64,000 bases of DNA from SG8-41 sp036555615 (GTDB lineage: Bacteria > Pseudomonadota > Gammaproteobacteria > Burkholderiales > SG8-41). This document shows, piece after piece, positions 7,522 to 16,497 of the stretch. The position numbers were made by a program, and so were the translations under genes. Where the stretch lies: contig DATBKZ010000028.1 of the NCBI GenBank assembly GCA_036555615.1, positions 1-64,000 of the forward strand, written 5' to 3'. Within the stretch, counting starts at the first letter, position 1. Each line of letters starts with the position of its first letter. The notes under the pieces were generated by a model. The model made no database searches, had not been told where the DNA came from, and saw only the letters and a list, made by a program, of their open reading frames with translations.

Positions 7522-8822
7522 GCTTTTCCCGCGGCCGCGCTCTGGCACGGCCGGCTGTCTCCTGCACGCTCGCTTGTCTCGCTGTTGCCTTCCAGGGTGG
7601 CCTGCCCGCGCCCGCCGCTGCGCAATCCGGAACCCAGATCACTGCCGCGCGCACATGGCCCGCGCCGGATTACACGCGGATCACGCTCGAAAGCCAGGAG
7701 CCGCTCACTTATTCGGTCCTCAGCCTAAAGGACCCCGAGCGGCTGGCAGTGGACCTCGAAGGCATCGAAGTCACCGATGCGCTGTCGGGGCTCACCGAGA
7801 AAATCGGCGCAAACGATCCTTATATCAAGGGCATGCGCATCGGGCGCTACAAGCCCGGTGTCGTGCGGCTGGTCTTTGACCTGAAAAGCGAGATCAAGCC
7901 TCAGGTGTTCACCTTGGCGCCGGTTGGCGACTACGGGCACCGCCTGGTGATCGACGTCTATCCCCTGGAGCCGCCCGATCCCCTGCTCGTGTTCCTCGAC
8001 AGGCTCCAGACGCAGGGCGAGGACGGGTCGGTTTCCGCCGACGCCGATGCCGTGAGCCGGCCGCAAGCCGGGCGGCCCGCCCCCCGGCGCCCCGAAGCCG
8101 CGCGCCTCATCATTGTCGTGCTCGATCCCGGACACGGGGGCGAGGATCCGGGCGCCCTGGGCCGCCGCGGCACGCACGAGAAGAACGTGACGCTCGCCAT
8201 CGCGCGCAAGCTCAAGGCGCGGATCGACAAGGAACCCAACATGCGCGCGGTGCTGACCCGCGACGGTGACTATTACCTGCCGCTCCAGACGCGCGTCGAA
8301 AAAGCGCAACGGGTGCGGGCGGATCTCTTCGTGTCGATCCACGCCGACGCGTTCATCCGCCCGCACGCGCGCGGCGCCTCGGTATTCGCGCTCTCCGAGA
8401 AGGGCGCAACGTCGGCCGCCGCGAGCTGGCTCGCCAACCGCGAGAACGCAGCGGACTTGATCGGCGGCGTAAACCTCCAGGGCAAGGACCGCTATCTCAA
8501 GATGACGCTCGCCGATCTTTCGCTCACAGCGCAGATCAACGACAGCCTGAAGGCCGGGCGGGCAGTTTTGGCCGAGCTGGGCGGCGTCAACGACCTGCAC
8601 AAGGCGGACGTCGAGCAGGCCGGCTTCGCGGTGCTGAAGGCGCCCGACATCCCTTCGATCCTGGTGGAGACCGCCTTCATCAGCAATCCCGCCGAGGAGC
8701 TGAGGCTGAGGAGCGAGTCCTACCAGAACAAGGTCGCGGAGGCGATCTTCAACGGCATCAAGCGCTACTTCGCCAAGAACCCGCCGCTGGCGCGGGACCG
8801 CATCGCGCTCAATTTGCAGTAA
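7497..8822 (+). CDS. amiC: N-acetylmuramoyl-L-alanine amidase AmiC type
   Basis: 441 residues. The enzyme cleaves the amide between N-acetylmuramic acid and the peptide stem to separate daughter cells. A signal peptide (about 1-42) is followed by an AMIN domain (about 47-160, septum targeting), a proline-rich linker, and a zinc amidase_3 domain from about residue 203. Zinc and catalytic positions are visible: H and E in LDPGHGG and THEKN, H in FVSIHADAF, and E in ILVETAFISN. The start is TTG at 7497 inside tsaE. An in-frame later start would shorten the signal peptide, so this is the best choice. Confidence 0.95.
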   Translation: MFGALKALGFSRGRALARPAVSCTLACLAVAFQGGLPAPAAAQSGTQITAARTWPAPDYTRITLESQEPLTYSVLSLKDPERLAVDLEGIEVTDALSGLTEKIGANDPYIKGMRIGRYKPGVVRLVFDLKSEIKPQVFTLAPVGDYGHRLVIDVYPLEPPDPLLVFLDRLQTQGEDGSVSADADAVSRPQAGRPAPRRPEAARLIIVVLDPGHGGEDPGALGRRGTHEKNVTLAIARKLKARIDKEPNMRAVLTRDGDYYLPLQTRVEKAQRVRADLFVSIHADAFIRPHARGASVFALSEKGATSAAASWLANRENAADLIGGVNLQGKDRYLKMTLADLSLTAQINDSLKAGRAVLAELGGVNDLHKADVEQAGFAVLKAPDIPSILVETAFISNPAEELRLRSESYQNKVAEAIFNGIKRYFAKNPPLARDRIALNLQ

Positions 8823-8870
8823 CGAGAGTGGACAAGAACCCAGAACCAGTATCACAGCGGGAGGGACCGT

Positions 8871-9407
8871 TTGAATAAGGCGGTCCCGATCTTGAACCGG
8901 ACTCTAGCGCTACTCCTCCCTCTTCTACTTTCAGCTTTCCCCGCCCTCGCGGACGTCCAGGGCCGCGTGGTGTCCGTGCACGATGGCGACACCCTGACGG
9001 TCCTCATCGAGCACCGCCAGGTGCGCGTGCGGCTGACCGATATCGACGCGCCCGAGCTCGGCCAGCCGTTCGGCACGCGCTCCCGGCAATCGCTGTCCGG
9101 TTTGTGCTTCGGGAAAGTCGCAACCCTCGACGTCCGCGGTGAAGATCGCTACCACCGGACGCTTGCCCGCGTCACGTGCGCCGGCACGGACGCGAACACC
9201 GAGCAGGTCCGCCGGGGCTATGCGTGGGCCTTCGTGCGCTACGTGCGTCCTGACTCTCCGCTCCTCGCCATCCAGGACGATGCGCGCGCGGCGCAGCGCG
9301 GCTTGTGGCAGGACCCCGCGCCCGTCGCGCCGTGGGAATGGCGGCGCAATCTCCGGCAGTCGCTGCGCACGGGAAATTCGCGCTCGAGCCTGATGCTGCG
9401 GAACTGA
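8871..9407 (+). CDS. Secreted thermonuclease-family (SNase-like) nuclease
   Basis: 178 residues with a signal peptide (about 1-24, LALLLPLLLSAFPALA) and one staphylococcal-nuclease domain. The catalytic pattern is present: Arg in VRVRLTDIDAPEL, the Glu of APEL, and Arg in YHRTLARV; VHDGDTLTV provides a calcium-binding Asp. It should cut DNA or RNA in the periplasm or outside. The start is TTG at 8871, with GGGAGGGACC just upstream. It lies downstream of the amidase in the same direction but after a 48-base gap, and converges on the permease gene. Confidence 0.9.
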   Translation: MNKAVPILNRTLALLLPLLLSAFPALADVQGRVVSVHDGDTLTVLIEHRQVRVRLTDIDAPELGQPFGTRSRQSLSGLCFGKVATLDVRGEDRYHRTLARVTCAGTDANTEQVRRGYAWAFVRYVRPDSPLLAIQDDARAAQRGLWQDPAPVAPWEWRRNLRQSLRTGNSRSSLMLRN

Positions 9408-9416
9408 GCGCCCGTC

Positions 9417-11429
9417 CTATCCGAAAAGCAAGCCGCGATACAGCTCGAACTGCATCAACCATTCGAACGTCACGGCGTTGAAGCCCGCGGTCGCCGCCGC
9501 GGCGATCAGCGCGCCGCGCAGCGACATCCGGCCCTGTACGATGACGAACAGCGCAACGTAGACCGGCGTCGCCGCATGGAAGCCGACGAGCAGCACCGCG
9601 ACGAGATAGCCGGTGACCCACGAGCAGGCGGTAATCACCCGGCGCGGCGGCAGCGGCTTGCCCTCGTCCCCTTCCGGCCCGGCCAGGGAGCCGGTGAACA
9701 GCGCCGCGATGTATCGCCCCGGCCTCGTGCCGGTGGCGGCGGCGATGTCGAGCAGCGCAAAAATCAGCAGCGTCCATGCCGTCAGCGCCGGCACCATGCG
9801 CGTGCGCGGCTCGTACTCGTAGGCCCACACGAGCATGGCGATCGCGAGAGCGAGCACCAGCACGGGAACCACGAGCCGCACCCCATCTCCCTGCAATGCG
9901 GGCGCCGCCGCGGGCGCCCTCCGCTTCACGCCGCGCGCCCGCGCCCGCAGGCGCTCGAGCAGTAGCCGCGCCGCCGGGGTCACCAGAATCAGGACGGTGA
10001 TGGCAAACAGCGCGGCCGAGAGCCCGCGCGTCAGGAACACCGATAGCGCGCCGTCGGACATCATCATCGACTGGTGGAATCCGCGTTCCGCGAGCTCGCC
10101 GAGCACGAGCGCGATCACCATGGTGATCCTGGGATAATCGAAGCGGATCATGAGATAGCCGACGGCGCCGAAGACGAACGCGGTGACGACATCGCCGACG
10201 TTGCTGTTCAGCGCGTAGACGCCGACCATCGAGACCGAGACCACCGCGGGCACCAGGACGTACACATCCACCAGCGTGATCAGCGCGAGCTGCCGCGTGA
10301 CCATCAGCCCCATCGCGGTCGCCAGCACGCAGGACGCCGAGAGCGCCAGGATCAGGGTGAACACCATGCCCGGGTGCTCGATCATCAGCATCGGCCCCGG
10401 CTCCATGCCGTGCAGGACCAGGACGCCGAGGAAAATCGCCATCTCGGCGCTGCCGGGGATGCCGAAGGCGAGCGTCGGGATCAGCGCGCCGCCGTCCTTG
10501 GCGTTGTTCGCCGCCTCGGGCGCGATGACCCCTTTGATATTGCCCTTGCCGTAGCTCGCCGGGTCCTTGTCCGCGTGCATCGTCGAGGCGTAGGAGAGGA
10601 AGCTCGCGACGGTCCCGCCCACCCCGGGCACCGCGCCGATGAACGTGCCGATCACCGAGCCGCGCAGCGTCACGCGGTAGTGCGTGAACACCGCGCGCAC
10701 CCCGTCCATGACCCGAGTGATCGCGACGTTGGCCTGTCCGGAGGTCGCGACAACGCCGCCCTTTACGGACAAGTTGATCATTTCGGAGATCGCGAACAGG
10801 CCGGTCAGCGCCGGGACCAGCGGAATGCCGTCCCACAGGTATTCGATGCCCCCGGTGAAGCGGATGCCGCCACTTACCGAATCGTAGCCGACGAACGCGA
10901 GCAGCAGCCCCGCCAGGCCCGCGATGATGCCGCGCAGGAACTTGCCGCCGGTCGAGAGCGCGATCGCGGAGAGACCCATGATCGCAAGCATGAAGAACTC
11001 GGGCGGCCCGAACAGCAGCACGATCTGCTTCGCAAGCGGGATCACAACGACCAGAACCACGACGCCCAGCAGCCCCCCCACGGAGGACGCGGCGCCCGCA
11101 GCGCCGATCGCAAGCCCCGCTCTTCCTTGCTGCGCAAGGGGATAGCCGTCGAAGCACGTCGCCGCCGCGGGCGCGATGCCCGGCGTGTTGATCAGGATCG
11201 CCGTGATCGAACCGCCGAACGAGACCGACCCCATGATTCCGCCCATCAGGCTCATCGCCTCGGCGGGCTTCATGCCGAACGTGAGCGGGATCAGCAGCGC
11301 GATGGCGGTCGTGCCTCCCAGTCCGGGAATCACGCCGAATATGAGCCCGATTACCGTGCCGAGGGCGAGAAACAGCAGCCCGCGCGCGGTAAACAGCAGG
11401 TCGAATGCGGCGAGCGTCGATTCCAGCAT
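9417..11429 (-). CDS. Tripartite tricarboxylate transporter permease, TctA fused to a TctB-like domain
   Basis: 670 residues. The first ~500 are TctA, with IPGLGGTTAIALLIPLTF near the N-terminus, SFGGSITAILINTPG and a second inverted half (GAVPGVGGTVASFLSY, LAFGIPGSAEMA). After a basic linker (RARGVKRRAPAAA) the last ~150 residues hold four or so further membrane segments resembling the small TctB subunit. TctA and TctB are usually separate genes, so this is a fusion. It is a secondary carrier that takes substrate from a Bug receptor. The receptor gene at 11516 lies upstream on the same strand, 86 bases away, and is the natural partner. Confidence 0.92.
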   Translation of the reverse strand: MLESTLAAFDLLFTARGLLFLALGTVIGLIFGVIPGLGGTTAIALLIPLTFGMKPAEAMSLMGGIMGSVSFGGSITAILINTPGIAPAAATCFDGYPLAQQGRAGLAIGAAGAASSVGGLLGVVVLVVVIPLAKQIVLLFGPPEFFMLAIMGLSAIALSTGGKFLRGIIAGLAGLLLAFVGYDSVSGGIRFTGGIEYLWDGIPLVPALTGLFAISEMINLSVKGGVVATSGQANVAITRVMDGVRAVFTHYRVTLRGSVIGTFIGAVPGVGGTVASFLSYASTMHADKDPASYGKGNIKGVIAPEAANNAKDGGALIPTLAFGIPGSAEMAIFLGVLVLHGMEPGPMLMIEHPGMVFTLILALSASCVLATAMGLMVTRQLALITLVDVYVLVPAVVSVSMVGVYALNSNVGDVVTAFVFGAVGYLMIRFDYPRITMVIALVLGELAERGFHQSMMMSDGALSVFLTRGLSAALFAITVLILVTPAARLLLERLRARARGVKRRAPAAAPALQGDGVRLVVPVLVLALAIAMLVWAYEYEPRTRMVPALTAWTLLIFALLDIAAATGTRPGRYIAALFTGSLAGPEGDEGKPLPPRRVITACSWVTGYLVAVLLVGFHAATPVYVALFVIVQGRMSLRGALIAAAATAGFNAVTFEWLMQFELYRGLLFG

Positions 11430-11515
11430 GGCGGCGGCTCAGATTGCGCGGCGACGGGCGCAGCCGGACGGCGAAGGGACCCGGGGTCCCCCCGCCCGCG
11501 GCGGGGCGCGCCGCA

Positions 11516-12481
11516 TCACTCGCGCTTCAGGAGGCTCGATTTGTACTTGGTGTAGAGCGCGATGGACTTGCTCAGGTAGGCGGTCACCTCATCGGTGTCC
11601 ATGGGGTCGAACGGCCGCCTGACCTTCTGCGCCCAGGCCTGGGCTTCCGGGTCCTGCATCGCCTTCATGATCGCGTCCGAGAGAATCCTGCGGACGTTGT
11701 CGGGCGTGCCCGGCGGCGCCGCCAGGATGCGGTCGACCCCGAGCCCCTCGAGCTCCGCATAGCCGAGCGAGCGCACCGTCGGGACCCCGGGCAGCGTCGA
11801 TTTCGCCTCGAAGGTCACCAGCGGCTTCACATCGCCGGACTGCACGAACTTGTAGAAGCTCTCCACCGGCGCGATGGTCGCGTCGCCGTCGCCGCGGATC
11901 ATGCCCACGATGTACTCCTGGGAACTCTTGTAGCCCGTGAGCGGCGTCGATTCGATCCCCATCGCGTCGCGCACGATGCCGGCGGCCGAGTACGAGGTCG
12001 AGCCGTAGCCGGTGTGAGTCATCTTGACCGGCCGGCCCAGCTTCTTCAAATCCTCGAAACTCTTGATCGCATCGTTCTTGCCGGCGGATGCGATCAGGTA
12101 CGCGCTGTTCGACAGGCGCGCAATCCAGACGAACTTGTTGATGTCGTAGGTGACCTTCTCACCGGTGAGCGAGGGAATCGCGGCGCCCGGGAAGTTGATG
12201 ACTGAGATGGTGTAGCCGTCGGGCGCGGCACGCATCAGCTCGTTATAGCCCCGGCGCCCGCCGGCCCCGGGAACATTCTTCGGTATCACCTTGACGTTGT
12301 TGGGCAGGTACTTGCTCATCGGCCCCATGATCGCGCGCGGGGTCGTGTCCATGCCCCCGCCGGGGCTGAACGGAATGATGATGGTGATGTCCTTCTCGGG
12401 AAACGCCGCCTGGCCCTGACCCGCCAGTCCCAGCGGCAGCGTTGCGAGCGCGACGATAGCCAGCGTGCGCATGGTACTCAT
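11516..12481 (-). CDS. Bug-family receptor, partner of the TctAB permease
   Basis: 321 residues with signal peptide STMRTLAIVALATLPLGLAG and the Bug start FPEKDITIIIPFSPGGGMD. Compared with the other Bug proteins here it is divergent: the usual DNRPGA loop is KNVPGAGGRRG and the middle has THTGYGSTSYSAAG. Because it is the only receptor adjacent to a TctA-type permease, it is likely the genuine TctC of a complete carrier. The ATG is preceded by GGAGGGCAT. A minus-strand promoter candidate lies at 12528-12557. Ligand unknown, probably a carboxylate. Confidence 0.92.
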   Translation of the reverse strand: MSTMRTLAIVALATLPLGLAGQGQAAFPEKDITIIIPFSPGGGMDTTPRAIMGPMSKYLPNNVKVIPKNVPGAGGRRGYNELMRAAPDGYTISVINFPGAAIPSLTGEKVTYDINKFVWIARLSNSAYLIASAGKNDAIKSFEDLKKLGRPVKMTHTGYGSTSYSAAGIVRDAMGIESTPLTGYKSSQEYIVGMIRGDGDATIAPVESFYKFVQSGDVKPLVTFEAKSTLPGVPTVRSLGYAELEGLGVDRILAAPPGTPDNVRRILSDAIMKAMQDPEAQAWAQKVRRPFDPMDTDEVTAYLSKSIALYTKYKSSLLKRE

Positions 12482-12527
12482 ATGCCCTCCTCCGCTTCTT
12501 GTAGTCGAGAATCAACCGCCAGGCCGA

Positions 12528-12557
12528 ATCATGCTCGTACCCGCGGAAGGTGGTCAA
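12528..12557 (-). promoter_or_regulatory. Candidate sigma70 promoter of the tct receptor/permease operon
   Basis: On the minus strand, TTGACC (12552-12557) is followed after 18 bases by CATGAT (12528-12533), about 47 bases before the receptor start codon. It sits between the pntB stop and the receptor gene. Confidence 0.4.
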
Positions 12558-12573
12558 GCGCGTGCGGTCCGCG

Positions 12574-13983
12574 TCAGGTCTTGAGCGCGCCGAGCACGTC
12601 ATCCAGCGTCTTCTTCGCGTCGCCAAAAAGCATGCGATTGTTCTCATTGTAGAAGAGCGGATTGTCGACGCCCGCGTAGCCGGAAGCCATGCTGCGCTTC
12701 ATCATGATCGAGGTCCTGGCATTCCATACTTCCAGCACCGGCATGCCGGCGATCGGGCTCGTGGGATCCTCCTGGGCCGCGGGGTTCACGATGTCGTTCG
12801 CGCCGATGACCATCGCGACATCAGTATCGGGGAAGTCCGCGTTGATCTCGTCCATCTCGAGCACGATGTCGTAGGGCACCTTGGCTTCCGCCAGCAGCAC
12901 GTTCATGTGGCCGGGCATGCGGCCGGCCACCGGGTGGATGCCACAGCGCACGTTGACGCCCTTCTCGCGCAGGTGCTTGGTGAGCTCGTATACCGAGTGC
13001 TGGGCCTGCGCCACCGCCATGCCGTAGCCGGGCACGATGATGACGCTTTGCGCCCCGCGCAGGAGCTCTGCCGTCTCGGCCGCGGAGATCGGAACGACTT
13101 CGCCGGCCGGCTGCGTGCCAGCCGCCGTGGAACCGCCCTCGGTGCCGAAGCCGCCGGCGATTACCGCGAAGAAGTGGCGGTTCATCGCGCGGCACATGAT
13201 GTAGGAGAGAATGGCGCCGCTCGATCCCACCAGCGCGCCGGTGACGATCAGAAGGTCGTTCGACAGCATGAAGCCGGTCGCCGCCGCCGCCCAGCCCGAG
13301 TAGCTGTTCAGCATCGAGATCACCACCGGCATGTCCGCGCCGCCGATCGCCATCACCATGTGGATGCCGAAGAGGAGCGCGATCACGGTCATCACGATGA
13401 GCGGCGTCATGCCCTCGGCCACGGAATGCGAATTGATGAAACGCCAGCCGAACCAGATCACGACGATCAGGCCGACGAGATTGATCCAGTGGCGCGCCGG
13501 CAGGAGCATCGGCTTGCCGCTGATCTTGGCGGAGAGCTTGCCGAACGCGATCACCGAGCCGGAGAAGGTGACGGCGCCGATCAGCACGCCGATGTAGATC
13601 TCCAGCTCGTGTATGGTCTTCTCCGCGCCCTGGAACTGGGCCGAGGCCGCGGGATCGATGTAATTGGCGAATCCGACCAGCACCGCGGCAAGACCCACCA
13701 GGCTGTGCATCAGCGCGACCAGCTCGGGCATCTGCGTCATCCTGACGACGCGCGCGGCGTAGAGCCCGATCGTCGCGCCGACTACCATCGCCCCGATGAT
13801 CCATGCATAGCCGGCGGCCGTGACGGCCGGTCCGGACACGGTCGCGAGCACCGCGATGACCATGCCGATCATGCCGTAAAGGTTCCCGCGCCGTGATGTC
13901 TCGGGGTTGGAGAGCCCCCCGAGGCTCAGGATGAAGAGAATCGCTGCGCCAAGATAGGAGACGGTGACGAGTGTCGCGGACAT
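12574..13983 (-). CDS. pntB: NAD(P) transhydrogenase subunit beta PntB
   Basis: 469 residues, normal length. The N-terminal half carries about nine membrane helices; the C-terminal NADP(H)-binding domain starts near residue 290, with the fingerprint GYGMAVAQAQHSVYEL and the later GANDIVNPAAQEDPTSPI. With PntA it couples proton influx to hydride transfer from NADH to NADP+. It follows pntA with a 12-base gap, giving an operon pntA-pntB. It ends just before the tct promoter candidate. Confidence 0.97.
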   Translation of the reverse strand: MSATLVTVSYLGAAILFILSLGGLSNPETSRRGNLYGMIGMVIAVLATVSGPAVTAAGYAWIIGAMVVGATIGLYAARVVRMTQMPELVALMHSLVGLAAVLVGFANYIDPAASAQFQGAEKTIHELEIYIGVLIGAVTFSGSVIAFGKLSAKISGKPMLLPARHWINLVGLIVVIWFGWRFINSHSVAEGMTPLIVMTVIALLFGIHMVMAIGGADMPVVISMLNSYSGWAAAATGFMLSNDLLIVTGALVGSSGAILSYIMCRAMNRHFFAVIAGGFGTEGGSTAAGTQPAGEVVPISAAETAELLRGAQSVIIVPGYGMAVAQAQHSVYELTKHLREKGVNVRCGIHPVAGRMPGHMNVLLAEAKVPYDIVLEMDEINADFPDTDVAMVIGANDIVNPAAQEDPTSPIAGMPVLEVWNARTSIMMKRSMASGYAGVDNPLFYNENNRMLFGDAKKTLDDVLGALKT

Positions 13984-13995
13984 GGCCCGTCGCTC

Positions 13996-15585
13996 CTACT
14001 TGCGGAACATTTCCAGCATGCGCTGGGTCACGGCGAAGCCGCCGAACATGTTGATCGCGACGAGCGCGATGCTCACCACCGCCAGTCCGACGATCCAGCC
14101 AACGGGCCGCTCGGCCGCCGCGCTGACCGGCGGCGCGACCTGCACCAGCGCCCCGATGGCGATGATGCTGCTGATGGCATTGGTGACGCTCATCAGCGGC
14201 GTGTGCAGCGCGGGCGTCACGTTCCAGATCACCATGTAGCCGACGAAGCAGGCGAGCACGAACACGGTGAAGTGGCCGAGGAACGCAGGCGGCGCGTAGG
14301 CGCCGATGAACCAGAAGGCAGCCGCCGCGACGAGGAAGAAGATGGCGGTCGCCCGGCCCGGGGCCGGCGCTTCCGCTCCGCCGTGAGCGTGCGCCTTGGC
14401 CGCGGCCGGCGCAGCGGCTTTCGCCGCGGCCGGCACGGCGGGCGCGGCCGAAAGCTTGGGGGCGGGCGGTGGCCAGGTGACGTTGCCCTCCTTCACCACG
14501 GTCGTGCCGCGGATCACCTCGTCTTCCATATTGACGTTGATCACGCCATCCTTGGTCTTGCACAGCTCTTCGGTCAGCCGGAAGAGATTGGTCGCATACA
14601 ACGTGCTTGCCTGCTTGGACAGGCGGCTCGGCAGGTCGGAATAGCCGATGATGGTCACGCCGTGCCTGACGGCCACCTCGTGGGGCACCGTCAATTCGCA
14701 GTTGCCGCCCTGCTCCGCGGCCAGGTCGACAATGACGCTGCCCGGCTTCATCGACTTCACCATGTCCGCGGTGATCAGCCGCGGCGCCGGCCTGCCGGGA
14801 ATGAGCGCGGTGGTGATGATGATGTCCACGTCCCTGGCCTGTTTCGCAAACACCCCGGCCTGGGCCTTGAGGAAGCCCTCGCTCATGACCTTCGCATAGC
14901 CGCCGACGCCGGTGCCTTCCTCCTGGTAGTCCACGGGGACGAACTCGGCCCCCATGGACCTGACCTGATCGGCCACCTCGGGACGCGTGTCGTTGGCGCG
15001 CACGATCGCGCCGAGGCCCGAAGCCGCGCCGATCGCGGAGAGCCCCGCGACACCGGCGCCAATGACGAAAACCTTGGCCGGCGGCACCTTGCCCGCGGCC
15101 GTGATCTGGCCGGTGAAGAAGCGGCCGAAATGATGCGCCGCCTCGATGACGGCACGGTAGCCGGCAATATTGGCCATCGAGGAGAGGGCGTCGAGCTTCT
15201 GCGCGCGCGAGATGCGCGGCACACTGTCCATCGCGAGCACGGTGGCCTGCTTTGCCGCGAGCTGCTTCAGCAACTCGGGGTTCTGCGCCGGCCAGATGAA
15301 GCTGACGAGCGTGCCGCCCTCGCGCATCAGCCCGATTTCCTCCGCGCTCGGCCCGCGCACCTTGAAGACGATGTCCGATGCGGCCCAGAGCGAGGCAGCG
15401 GAACCGAGGATTTCAGCGCCTGCCGCGCGATAGGTGTCGTCGCTGAAATTTGCCGCGTCCCCGGCGCCGGATTGAACGACGACCTTGAAGCCAAGCTTGA
15501 CGAGCTTTTCGACGATTTCCGGCACCGTCGCAACGCGCTTCTCGCCCGCCGCGGTCTCTTTCGGCACTCCTATGACCTGAGGCAT
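13996..15585 (-). CDS. pntA: NAD(P) transhydrogenase subunit alpha PntA
   Basis: 529 residues: the soluble NAD(H)-binding domain (about 1-380, with VPKETAAGEKRVA and VIGAGVAGLSAIGAA) joined to the membrane part (about 420-529). Many bacteria split this subunit into pntAA and pntAB; here it is one chain as in Escherichia coli. An Ala/Pro/His-rich linker (about 385-415) separates the parts and is longer than usual. The ATG has AAGGGG seven bases upstream. It provides NADPH for biosynthesis together with PntB. Confidence 0.97.
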   Translation of the reverse strand: MPQVIGVPKETAAGEKRVATVPEIVEKLVKLGFKVVVQSGAGDAANFSDDTYRAAGAEILGSAASLWAASDIVFKVRGPSAEEIGLMREGGTLVSFIWPAQNPELLKQLAAKQATVLAMDSVPRISRAQKLDALSSMANIAGYRAVIEAAHHFGRFFTGQITAAGKVPPAKVFVIGAGVAGLSAIGAASGLGAIVRANDTRPEVADQVRSMGAEFVPVDYQEEGTGVGGYAKVMSEGFLKAQAGVFAKQARDVDIIITTALIPGRPAPRLITADMVKSMKPGSVIVDLAAEQGGNCELTVPHEVAVRHGVTIIGYSDLPSRLSKQASTLYATNLFRLTEELCKTKDGVINVNMEDEVIRGTTVVKEGNVTWPPPAPKLSAAPAVPAAAKAAAPAAAKAHAHGGAEAPAPGRATAIFFLVAAAAFWFIGAYAPPAFLGHFTVFVLACFVGYMVIWNVTPALHTPLMSVTNAISSIIAIGALVQVAPPVSAAAERPVGWIVGLAVVSIALVAINMFGGFAVTQRMLEMFRK

Positions 15586-15656
15586 GAAATCCCCTTTTGA
15601 CTACTGCAGGTTGCTCACTGCCGATGATACCAAGGCCCATGCGCGGGCCGTGAGCT

Positions 15657-16442
15657 TCAGATCTTCACCCCACGAAGGAAATCGGCGCGGGCGCGGGCGC
15701 CGGCCATCATGAACGAGAGGTCCGAGCCGGAGAGAATCATGCGCATTCCCATCTGGATGTACTGCACCATGAGCTTGGGCTCGTACACGCCGCCCATGCC
15801 CGGATGCTTGCCGTGCTTGGCGCACGCCGCAATCACTTTCCGGTAGGCATCCTCGACCCTGGGCTCGGTGAACTGGCCGGGAATCCCCATCTCCGCGCAC
15901 AGGTCGTTGGTGCCGATAAGCAGCACGTCGACGCCGGGCACCTGCGCGATGGCGTCCGCGTTCGCAATGGCCTTGGGCGTCTCGAGCATGACGACGACGA
16001 GCGTGATCTCGTTCACGAGCTTCGTGGCCTCACCCACCGGCACGGTGCGGAAGCCGAGCTGCGGCTGCGCGCCGGCGATCGAGCGATGTCCCAGCGGAGG
16101 GTAGCGGCACGCGCGGGCGATGCGCTGCGCTTCCTCCACGGTGTCCACGTGCGGCGCGACGACCCCCTGCGCGCCGTTGTCGAGCAGGCGCGACGCGTGG
16201 TAATGCTCGTGCCCCGGCACCCGCACGAGGGGCGTGATGCCGGCACCGAGCGCCGCCATGGCGAGCTGCGAGGCGAGGTCGACGTCCATCGAGCTGTGTT
16301 CCATGTCGATGAAGAGCCAATCGAAGCCGCAGGTCTTCGCGATGGTCGCGATGTCGACGGTGCGTGATTGCCGCGCGCCCATGCCGAGCGCGAGCTCGCC
16401 GGCAGCGAGCCGGCGCTTGGTCTGGTTGGGGACGGGTTCCAT
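15657..16442 (-). CDS. HpcH/HpaI-family aldolase
   Basis: 261 residues forming one HpcH/HpaI (class II, metal-dependent) aldolase barrel. Features are the early DWLFIDMEHSSMD, VRVPGHEHY, QGVVAPHVDT, the metal ligand Glu in VVMLETPKAI, and the Asp in IGTNDLCAEMG. Such enzymes split 2-keto-3-deoxy or 4-hydroxy-2-oxo acids to pyruvate and an aldehyde. It is divergent from mutL, 55 bases away, and upstream of pntA with a 71-base gap. It may extend the catabolic theme of the neighbouring tct genes; the exact substrate is not readable from sequence. Confidence 0.9.
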   Translation of the reverse strand: MEPVPNQTKRRLAAGELALGMGARQSRTVDIATIAKTCGFDWLFIDMEHSSMDVDLASQLAMAALGAGITPLVRVPGHEHYHASRLLDNGAQGVVAPHVDTVEEAQRIARACRYPPLGHRSIAGAQPQLGFRTVPVGEATKLVNEITLVVVMLETPKAIANADAIAQVPGVDVLLIGTNDLCAEMGIPGQFTEPRVEDAYRKVIAACAKHGKHPGMGGVYEPKLMVQYIQMGMRMILSGSDLSFMMAGARARADFLRGVKI

Positions 16443-16485
16443 TATTCTTCCGGCGGTAAGGGTCGGGAGGCCGCATTTTAACCGC

Positions 16486-16491
16486 TATAAT
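16486..16491 (+). promoter_or_regulatory. Consensus -10 box of mutL, giving a nearly leaderless transcript
   Basis: A perfect TATAAT ends seven bases before the mutL ATG (16498). No recognisable TTGACA lies at the right distance, and no Shine-Dalgarno lies between the box and the ATG. If used, transcription would start at or next to the ATG. Confidence 0.5.
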
Positions 16492-16497
16492 TCGCGC

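Noticed and set aside
9172..11157. A 661-codon minus-strand frame overlapping the TctA-TctB gene
   Set aside because: A frame-shifted shadow of the permease: rich in Arg/Gly/Ala with no membrane pattern, while the other frame is a clear TctA.
10074..11555. A 493-codon plus-strand frame
   Set aside because: Antisense to the permease; its composition (Arg, His, Asp) is typical of a shadow frame in GC-rich DNA.
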